This document shows, in pieces, positions 6,416 through 11,861 of a DNA stretch of 14,873 bases. Source of the DNA: JASFUX01 sp050050115 (GTDB taxonomy: Bacteria > Pseudomonadota > Alphaproteobacteria > Caulobacterales > Maricaulaceae). The position numbers and the translations under genes were made by a program. Under the pieces are notes generated by a model that worked only from the letters and a program-made list of their open reading frames with translations, was not told where the DNA came from and searched no databases. The stretch lies in contig JASFUX010000060.1 of assembly GCA_050050115.1 (NCBI GenBank), forward strand, positions 1-14,873. Reading direction: 5' to 3'. Within the stretch, counting starts at the first letter, position 1; each line of letters opens with the position of its first letter.

Positions 6416-7093
6416 ATGGACGTCACCGACGCCCTCGCCCGCCGGCGCTCTTGCCGCGCTTTCCGCTCCGATCCGGTTCATGAGGCCGACATTCGCGCGA
6501 TTCTCGACATCGCGCGCCGCGCGCCTTCAGGCGGCAACCTGCAGCCGTGGAAAATTCGCGTGATCGCCGGAGAAACGCGCGATGCGCTCGTCGCGGCCGT
6601 CACGGCCAAGCTGGCGGGCGATCCCGAGACCGATGAGTCCGCCGTGGCCGTCTATCCGCCCAAGCTGCACGAGCCCTACCGCACTCGCCGCTACGAGTTG
6701 GGCGAGGAGATGTACGCCCTTCTCGGCATTCCCCGCGAGGACAAGGCGGGGCGGCTGGCGCGGCTGTTTGAGAACTATCAGTTCTTCGATGCGCCGGTCG
6801 GGCTCTTCATCAGCCTCGACAAGCGCTTCGGCCCGCCGCAGTACGCGCACCTCGGCATGTTCCTGCTGGCGGTCGAGCTGGCGGCGATGGAGCGCGGCCT
6901 GGCGGTCTGCATGCAGGAGGCCTGGCAGCGGGTGCAGAAGACCGTTTCGGCGCATCTCGGCTTGGCCGAGAACGAACAGCTCTACTGCGGCATGTCGATC
7001 GGCTATGAAGACGCCGACGCGCCGGTCAACCGGCTGAGATCGACGCGCGTCGAGGTCGATGAGTTCACGACGTTTGAAGGGTTCCCATCATGA
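6416..7093 (+). CDS. Nitroreductase-family FMN flavoprotein
   Basis: 225 residues from the ATG at 6416. The nitroreductase fold binds FMN as a dimer and uses NAD(P)H to reduce nitro groups, quinones or other acceptors. Visible: the N-terminal FMN-phosphate binding segment RRRSCRAFRSDPV at 9-21, ARRAPSGGNLQPWKIRVI at 33-50 (flavin-binding Ser/Asn region), YQFFDAPVGLFISLD in the middle, and the C-terminal GMSIGYEDADAPVNRLRSTR block. The physiological substrate cannot be read from sequence. Starts at 6314 and 6368 are also open. The one given matches where the family usually begins, although its ribosome site is weak; GGGGA before 6368 keeps the 241-residue form possible. Its TGA overlaps the bioB ATG (ATGA), so the two are very likely co-translated. 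The region between 6305 and 6415 is GC-rich and shows no clear promoter. Confidence 0.87.
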   Translation: MDVTDALARRRSCRAFRSDPVHEADIRAILDIARRAPSGGNLQPWKIRVIAGETRDALVAAVTAKLAGDPETDESAVAVYPPKLHEPYRTRRYELGEEMYALLGIPREDKAGRLARLFENYQFFDAPVGLFISLDKRFGPPQYAHLGMFLLAVELAAMERGLAVCMQEAWQRVQKTVSAHLGLAENEQLYCGMSIGYEDADAPVNRLRSTRVEVDEFTTFEGFPS

Positions 7094-8067
7094 AGGACGC
7101 CGACATTCCCCTCGCCGAAGCCTGGAGCAAGGAGGACATCGCCGCCTTGTTCGAGCGGCCGTTCGCCGACCTGATCCTCGAGGCGCAGACCGTGCTGCGC
7201 GAGAATTGGGCGGCGAACGCGGTGCAGACCTGCCAGCTGCTGTCGATCAAGACCGGCGGCTGCCCGGAGGACTGCGGCTACTGCAGCCAGTCGGCGCACT
7301 TCGACACCGGCGTGCCGGCGTCCAAGCTGCTCGACCGCGACGTGGTGCTCGCCGAAGCCAAGGCCGCCAAGGACGGCGGAGCGACGCGGTTCTGCATGGG
7401 CGCGGCGTGGCGCGGACTCAAGGACCGCGACATGGACAAGGTCTGCGACCTCATCTCCGAGGTGAAGGCGATCGGACTCGAAACCTGCGTGACGCTCGGC
7501 ATGCTCGAAGACGGCCAAGCCGAGAAGCTCAAGACGGCCGGGCTCGACTACTACAATCACAACCTCGACACCTCGCCCGAGCACTACGCCAAGGTGGTCA
7601 CCACACGGACTTACGAGGACCGGCTCGACACGCTGGAGAAGGTCCGCGAGGCGGGGCTCAAGACCTGCTGCGGCGGCATCCTTGGGCTCGGCGAGTCCCG
7701 TGAGGATCGAGTGAGCTTCATCCACGCGATGGCGTCTTTGCCCGCGCCGCCCGAGAGCGTGCCGATCAACGGGCTGATGCGCGTCCCCGGCACGCCGCTC
7801 GCAGGCTCCGATCCGGTCGATCCCCTGGAGTTTGTCCGCACCATCGCCGTGGCGCGGATCGTGTTCCCGACCTCGATGGTGCGTCTGTCGGCTGGTCGGG
7901 AGTCGATGAGCCGGGAGCTGCAGGCGCTCTGCTTCCTCGCCGGCGCGAACTCGATCTTCGTCGGTTCGAAGCTGCTGACCACGCCGAACCCCGAAAAGGA
8001 CGACGACGCAGCGCTGTTCGCCGCGCTGGGGCTTAAAGCGATGACGGAAGACGAGGCGCGGCGCTAG
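7090..8067 (+). CDS. bioB: Biotin synthase BioB (radical SAM)
   Basis: 325 residues, typical for BioB. It inserts sulfur into dethiobiotin in the last step of biotin synthesis, using a radical-SAM [4Fe-4S] cluster and a sacrificial [2Fe-2S] cluster. The [4Fe-4S] motif is GGCPEDCGYCSQSAH with Cys58, Cys62 and Cys65. The [2Fe-2S] ligands all align with E. coli BioB at a constant offset of +5: Cys102, Cys133, Cys193 and Arg265. An extra cysteine, Cys194, sits next to Cys193 (KTCCGG). YNHNLDTSPE at 155-164 and GGILGLGES at 195-203 are further family signatures. The start ATG overlaps the nitroreductase stop and has AAGGG 8 bases upstream. No other bio genes (A, F, D, C) are in the window and no biotin-repressor site was recognised. 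The gene ends with TAG, 4 bases from the stop of the convergent membrane protein gene. Confidence 0.97.
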   Translation: MKDADIPLAEAWSKEDIAALFERPFADLILEAQTVLRENWAANAVQTCQLLSIKTGGCPEDCGYCSQSAHFDTGVPASKLLDRDVVLAEAKAAKDGGATRFCMGAAWRGLKDRDMDKVCDLISEVKAIGLETCVTLGMLEDGQAEKLKTAGLDYYNHNLDTSPEHYAKVVTTRTYEDRLDTLEKVREAGLKTCCGGILGLGESREDRVSFIHAMASLPAPPESVPINGLMRVPGTPLAGSDPVDPLEFVRTIAVARIVFPTSMVRLSAGRESMSRELQALCFLAGANSIFVGSKLLTTPNPEKDDDAALFAALGLKAMTEDEARR

Positions 8068-8079
8068 GGCTCTAGGCGC
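8061..8079. terminator. Imperfect palindrome around two facing TAG stops (bioB/small membrane protein)
   Basis: GCGCTAG (8061-8067), GGCT, then CTAGGCGC (8072-8079): an inverted repeat with one extra G. The bioB TAG is at 8065-8067 and the opposing gene's TAG at 8072-8074 on the other strand. The convergent genes are 4 bases apart, so any terminator must lie here or inside the neighbouring coding sequence. There is no T-run. Confidence 0.25.
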
Positions 8080-8407
8080 TGCAAGCGAACTGGCCGTCAC
8101 AAAACACTTGAACCGCGCCGAACGCGGCGACCAGCAGCAGGCCGTTCACCAGAACCAGGCCGAACCCAGCCAGGACCAATCGCACGCCGCTGCGCGCATA
8201 GGCCAGCCAGCCTATCGCCGCCGAAACGATCAGACTTGCCGGCGCCGCCATGAGCGAGATCACGAACGCCATGGTCGCGATGCTGCTGGTCGCGCCGGGA
8301 ATTTGAAGTATCGTCGGCGTCGCCAGCACGGCGATCATCAACCAAGCGGCCGCGCCCACGGCGATCACCGAGTAGACAGTCTGCCCGATCGCCCAAACCG
8401 CGCGCAT
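8072..8407 (-). CDS. Small three-helix membrane protein of unknown function (paralogue of the one at 6002-6304)
   Basis: 111 residues. Three hydrophobic segments: about 11-37, 43-66 and 76-102. After helix 2 comes W67-L-A-Y-A-R72, shared in position with W65-K-A-Y-A-R70 of the small membrane protein at 6002-6304. The C-terminus VFCDGQFACSA has two cysteines (103 and 109) that could pair if outside the cytoplasm. The start is well supported: AGGGGA stands 8 bases before the ATG at 8405-8407. The frame stays open on this strand as far as 9823, but that part is antisense to xth and the OsmC gene and is not coding. I do not recognise a named family. It is transcribed towards bioB and diverges from xth, sharing a 117-base spacer. 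Confidence 0.72.
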   Translation of the reverse strand: MRAVWAIGQTVYSVIAVGAAAWLMIAVLATPTILQIPGATSSIATMAFVISLMAAPASLIVSAAIGWLAYARSGVRLVLAGFGLVLVNGLLLVAAFGAVQVFCDGQFACSA

Positions 8408-8422
8408 GTCTTCGTCCCCTAG

Positions 8423-8457
8423 CCGCCCGCACCGCAAACGGAATGATGCGGGGGCGG
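8423..8457. repeat. GC-rich imperfect hairpin in the divergent spacer before xth
   Basis: CCGCCCGCA (8423-8431) pairs with TGCGGGGGCGG (8447-8457) with a two-base bulge. It sits between the small membrane protein gene, right next to its ribosome site, and xth. It could be a leader structure of the minus-strand gene or a boundary element. The rest of 8408-8524 shows no gene. A GTTAAC at 8462-8467 is the only other eye-catching element. Confidence 0.25.
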
Positions 8458-8524
8458 AGCGGTTAACGCTATCGCGGCGCGCAGCTTGATTGCAGTTGCT
8501 CAAACGGGGCGGCTGAGGCAAGCA

Positions 8525-9310
8525 ATGCCCATGAAGATCGCCACCTGGAACGTCAATTCGGTCAAGGCGCGCCTGCCGACCGTGCTCGCCTGGTTCGACG
8601 AGGCCAAGCCCGACGTCGCCTGCCTCCAGGAGATCAAGTGCGTCGACGACGCCTTTCCGCGGCTCGAGTTCGAAGAGCGCGGCTACAACGTCGAGACCCA
8701 CGGCCAGAAGACCTACAATGGCGTCGCGCTGCTTTCGAAGTATCCGATCGAGGATGTCCTCAAGGGACTCCCCGGCGATGACAGTGACGAGCAGGCGCGC
8801 TATCTCGAAGCGGTCATCGGCGGCGAGCAGCCGGTGCGCGTCGCATCGATCTATCTTCCGAACGGCAATCCCATCGACAGCGAGAAGTTCGACTACAAGC
8901 TCGGTTGGTTCGAGCGCCTGCGCGCTCGCGCCAAGGAATTGCTCAAGCACGAAGAACCGACCGTGATCGCAGGCGACTACAACGTCATCCCGCGCGAGGA
9001 CGACGTGCATGATCCCAAGGCCTGGGAGGGCGACGCGCTCTTCCGGCCGGAGTCGCGCGCAGCGTGGCGGGCGCTCTTGAACCTCGGCTACGCCGACGCC
9101 TTCATGGCGAAGGACGGCCGCATCCATCAGTACACGTTCTGGGACTATCAGCGCGGGGCCTGGGAGAAGGACCACGGCATTCGCATCGACCACCTCGCCT
9201 GCTCGCCCCAGGCGCTCGATGCGCTGGAGACGGTGACGATCCATCGCAACGCCCGCTCGATGGACAAGCCGAGCGATCACGTGCCCGTCGTGGCGGAATT
9301 TTCGTTCTAG
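8525..9310 (+). CDS. xth: Exodeoxyribonuclease III (Xth-type AP endonuclease)
   Basis: 261 residues. The enzyme cleaves DNA at abasic sites and trims 3' blocking groups in base excision repair; it belongs to the Mg-dependent endonuclease/exonuclease/phosphatase fold. Motifs: MKIATWNVNS at the N-terminus (Asn9, Asn11), LQEIK with metal-ligand Glu36, Tyr110 in ASIYLPNG, AGDYNV with Asp151 and Asn153, GIRIDHL around Asp222, and SDHVPVV with the catalytic pair Asp251-His252. Two ATGs, 8525 and 8531, are possible. TGAGG at 8513-8517 is 7 bases from the first and 13 from the second, so the first is used. It forms a likely operon with the OsmC gene 21 bases downstream. In many alphaproteobacteria xth lies beside erpA; here five genes separate them. 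Confidence 0.95.
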   Translation: MPMKIATWNVNSVKARLPTVLAWFDEAKPDVACLQEIKCVDDAFPRLEFEERGYNVETHGQKTYNGVALLSKYPIEDVLKGLPGDDSDEQARYLEAVIGGEQPVRVASIYLPNGNPIDSEKFDYKLGWFERLRARAKELLKHEEPTVIAGDYNVIPREDDVHDPKAWEGDALFRPESRAAWRALLNLGYADAFMAKDGRIHQYTFWDYQRGAWEKDHGIRIDHLACSPQALDALETVTIHRNARSMDKPSDHVPVVAEFSF

Positions 9311-9331
9311 AAGCAACCCGAGGAGCGCGAC

Positions 9332-9778
9332 ATGAGCAGCGCCGCAAAGGCTCAGGAAGGCGCGCTCGTCGTCGAGACCGGCGACGGGCTCTATCAGAAT
9401 CGCGTCAGCGTCGACGGCCACGTCTTCCTCGCCGACGAGCCGCTCGAAGCCGGCGGCATGGACACCGGGCCCGACCCTTACGACCTCCTCGCCGCGAGTC
9501 TCGGCGCCTGCAAGTCGATGACGATGCGCATGTACGCTCAGCGCAAAAGCTGGCCGCTGACGCGCGCCCAGGTGCGCGTCGTGCACGCCAAGGTGTTCGC
9601 CAAGGACTGCGAGGATTGCGAAACCGATCACGGCTCGATCGACGAATTCCGCGTCGAAATCGAGCTGACCGGCGACCTTGACGACGAACAGCGCGCGCGC
9701 CTGATTGAAATCTCCGAGCGCTGTCCGGTGCACCGGACGCTGCAAGGCGAGATCAAGATCAGGACGCAGGCCGTCTAG
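9332..9778 (+). CDS. OsmC/Ohr-family peroxiredoxin-like protein
   Basis: 148 residues. OsmC/Ohr proteins are dimeric thiol peroxidases that reduce organic and fatty-acid hydroperoxides with two cysteines. Both are in place: Cys60 in ASLGACKSMTMRMYA and Cys131 in ERCPVHRTL. A further CxxC pair, Cys93 and Cys96 in KDCEDCETDHG, is usual in this branch (the OsmC-like group distinct from classic OsmC and Ohr). The start is clear, with GAGGAG a few bases upstream of the ATG. It follows xth by 21 bases, so DNA repair and peroxide defence are probably co-expressed. I see no OhrR operator. The TAG stop overlaps the stop of the convergent DUF3137 gene in a shared CTAG (9775-9778). The exact peroxide substrate is not predictable. 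Confidence 0.92.
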   Translation: MSSAAKAQEGALVVETGDGLYQNRVSVDGHVFLADEPLEAGGMDTGPDPYDLLAASLGACKSMTMRMYAQRKSWPLTRAQVRVVHAKVFAKDCEDCETDHGSIDEFRVEIELTGDLDDEQRARLIEISERCPVHRTLQGEIKIRTQAV

Positions 9779-10776
9779 GGCTGGTCGCGCGGCGGGTCGA
9801 CGCCCTCCCAAGGCTTCGTCCATCCATCCCCGCCGCTCGGCGCGCCCCGACCAGCTTGCGCCGCCAACAACGCGTCGATGACGCCCTGAACGGTCTCGAT
9901 CTCCTCGAGCACCTTGCGGGCGCGGGCTTCATCCGCGAGCGGCTTGAACATCGAGCCCGGCTCGAACAGGTTCCCGCCCTCGATCGCGATCAAAAGCTCG
10001 CCGTCGTCGAACGCCGCGCGCGCCTTCTTGCCTTTGAGCAGCTCTTCAAGATGCAGCAGCCGCTCCATGAAGTCCGGGGTCAGAAGATAACGCGCCTCGA
10101 CCTGATCCGAACCGAACACCTCGAAAGTCTTCTCGAACTTCGGATCGACGAGACCGACCCGCTTCAGCTCACCCTTGGGCTTGATGAAGACGTTGAACAG
10201 GCCCGCGTCACGCAAGACGACCGTCGTGCCCAAGAACTCCATCGGCACGAGCACGCGCAGCAGCTGGCCGCGGAAACAGGTCGTGTAGCGCGTCCGCCCC
10301 TTGGAGTCGGTGCGTCGCTTCTTGAGGTGCGCCTCGAACAGCTCGAACGGACAATCGGCGCGGAAGCCGCTCAAGAAATCCTCAAAGCTCGAGCGGTCGT
10401 ACGTCGGCAGAAGACCGTGTTCTACGAAGCGGCGGATCGAGGAGACGTCGGGCACGTAGCGCTTGAAGCTCACCCCCGCATAGCGGGCGATCAGCGGCAG
10501 GAGGACGTCTTTCACGCCGGTCGCGAACGCGGCCAGGATACCGAAGCCGACGCCGACCCCGCCGGCGAGGGCCACGAAAGCGATGAACCCGGCCGCCGGC
10601 GAAGGCGCGCCGCGCGCGAACGTGGCGAGCACCACGAGAAGCGCCAGGACGCCGCCGACCGCTACGGCGGCGATGAACCAGCGCACCGCTTGCTCGCGCT
10701 CGGCCTCCTTGGCGGCGAGCGCCGGGGCGACGATGCGCGGGAAGAACTCCTCGAACGGCTCGCGGGTTTCCGTCAT
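9775..10776 (-). CDS. DUF3137-family membrane protein, second copy of a tandem pair
   Basis: 333 residues from the ATG at 10774-10776. Order: a charged N-terminus (1-30), two membrane helices (about 33-53 and 61-83), then a large soluble domain (about 90-310) and a Gly/Pro-rich tail. The signature of DUF3137 (function unknown) is clear: FEKTFEVFGSDQVEARYLLTP at 214-234, then MERLLHLEELL. Similarity to the gene just upstream is visible by eye in LRVLVP, VVLRD.GL.N, KPKG...RVGLVD, FEKTFEVF.SDQ.EAR and MERL. The start overlaps the upstream gene's stop (ATGA) and lacks a strong ribosome site, which suggests translational coupling. The frame continues upstream to 10875, but that part is Arg-rich antisense-like sequence inside the first copy. 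It ends in a CTAG shared with the OsmC gene. Family call confident; function unknown. Confidence 0.85.
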   Translation of the reverse strand: MTETREPFEEFFPRIVAPALAAKEAEREQAVRWFIAAVAVGGVLALLVVLATFARGAPSPAAGFIAFVALAGGVGVGFGILAAFATGVKDVLLPLIARYAGVSFKRYVPDVSSIRRFVEHGLLPTYDRSSFEDFLSGFRADCPFELFEAHLKKRRTDSKGRTRYTTCFRGQLLRVLVPMEFLGTTVVLRDAGLFNVFIKPKGELKRVGLVDPKFEKTFEVFGSDQVEARYLLTPDFMERLLHLEELLKGKKARAAFDDGELLIAIEGGNLFEPGSMFKPLADEARARKVLEEIETVQGVIDALLAAQAGRGAPSGGDGWTKPWEGVDPPRDQP

Positions 10777-11807
10777 GGCGCGTCTTCGGCTGCGGCTTCC
10801 TCCGATGGCGGACGGTGAACCGAGTCGGCGCCGGTCACGACGTCGACGACTCCCAGCACGGCGTCGAGCTCCCAAAAGACGCGATCGATCACGTGCGCGT
10901 TGATCGCTTCGGCGTTCGCTTTGGTCAGCTTGGAGACCTCGCTTTCGCCTGCGCCGAGCGGCAGAGCGACATAGAGCGCGCCGTCCTCGAAAATGGCGAC
11001 GGCGGGCGAGTCCTCTTGCTGGAACAGTTCCGCAAGCTCGGTGAGGCGCTCCATCAGCGCTGGATGAAGGAAGGCGCGCGCCTCGGTCTGATCGCTCGAG
11101 AAAACCTCAAATGTTTTCTCAAAGCCCGAGTCGACCAGCCCCACGCGTTCGAGCCCCTTCGGTTTTTGCAGAATGTTCGCCAGTCCATAATCGCGCAGGA
11201 TCACCGTCCGCGCCGTCCAGCGCCCCGGGACCTCCACCCGGACGACACGAGTGACGTGAAACGCGAAGCCCTCCATCCATTTCGGCGGCTGGCCGTAACG
11301 CCACCGCCCGTCCGGGCCCTTCGAGCGGCCGACCAGCTTGGCGTCGAAGATCTCAAAGCGCGTCCCGCCGCGCGCGCCCTCAAGCACGTCCTCGACGCGC
11401 ATGCCTTTGAACAGCCCGCCGTAGTAGGTGTCGCGAAACGCTTCCTCGGCGAGCAGCTCAGGCGCGCGGGCGCGGAAGCTCAAGCCCAGCGCCGGCGCGA
11501 TCGCCTGCATGAAGCGCGAGCGCGCCTTGATGATCCGCTGCGCCGCGCGGATCGCGCCGACCATCGCGACGACGGCGAAGCCAAGGAAGACGAAGAACAT
11601 CAGAAAGCCGGCGGCGAAGAAGAAAGCCGAAGCGACGAAGAGCACAGGCATGGCGAGGCCGCCGTAGCTCATCGTCCTGAACGTGCTGAAGGCGCGGCGC
11701 ACTTCGGCTTGCAGCGCCTCGATCTCGGGTCCCGCCGCGGCGAGGATCGCGGCCTTGTCGAACCGCTTGGGCTCGGCGTTCACGGGTTGAGGCGAGGGCT
11801 TGGCCAC
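10773..11807 (-). CDS. DUF3137-family membrane protein, first copy of a tandem pair
   Basis: 344 residues from a GTG at 11805-11807. A GGAGGG ribosome site 8 bases upstream supports this start over a GTG at 11861 or an ATG at 11834, neither of which has one. Two adjacent membrane helices lie at about 50-66 and 69-87, followed by a soluble domain. Residues 186-285 align with the downstream paralogue: RVEVP, VILRDYGLANILQKPKG, RVGLVDSGFEKTFEVFSSDQTEAR (207-244 overall), MERLTELAELF. Compared with that copy it is more diverged in the first half, has the loop SKGPDGRWRYGQPPKW at 162-177, and ends in a different, acidic tail. The family is DUF3137, with no known activity and no catalytic motif that I can name. 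It follows valS by 54 bases and may be transcribed with it. Confidence 0.82.
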   Translation of the reverse strand: MAKPSPQPVNAEPKRFDKAAILAAAGPEIEALQAEVRRAFSTFRTMSYGGLAMPVLFVASAFFFAAGFLMFFVFLGFAVVAMVGAIRAAQRIIKARSRFMQAIAPALGLSFRARAPELLAEEAFRDTYYGGLFKGMRVEDVLEGARGGTRFEIFDAKLVGRSKGPDGRWRYGQPPKWMEGFAFHVTRVVRVEVPGRWTARTVILRDYGLANILQKPKGLERVGLVDSGFEKTFEVFSSDQTEARAFLHPALMERLTELAELFQQEDSPAVAIFEDGALYVALPLGAGESEVSKLTKANAEAINAHVIDRVFWELDAVLGVVDVVTGADSVHRPPSEEAAAEDAP

Positions 11808-11814
11808 GCGAGAT

Positions 11815-11820
11815 CCCTCC
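11815..11820 (-). promoter_or_regulatory. Ribosome binding site deciding the GTG start of the first DUF3137 gene
   Basis: The minus strand reads GGAGGG, 8 bases before the GTG at 11805-11807. No comparable site precedes the upstream in-frame GTG (11861) or ATG (11834). It lies in the 54-base gap after valS, in which no terminator-like stem with T-run is visible. Confidence 0.6.
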
Positions 11821-11861
11821 AACGCGCGGCGCATCGCGCGTGCGGCATGCGCCGTGTGCAC

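Noticed and set aside
6305..6481. 59-residue N-terminal extension of the small membrane protein
   Set aside because: Overlaps nitroreductase coding sequence on the other strand and lacks counterpart in the paralogue; kept only as an alternative start.
8408..9823. Extension of the small membrane protein frame through xth and osmC
   Set aside because: Composition changes at 8407 and the upstream part is antisense to two well-recognised genes; a good ribosome site marks the start at 8407.
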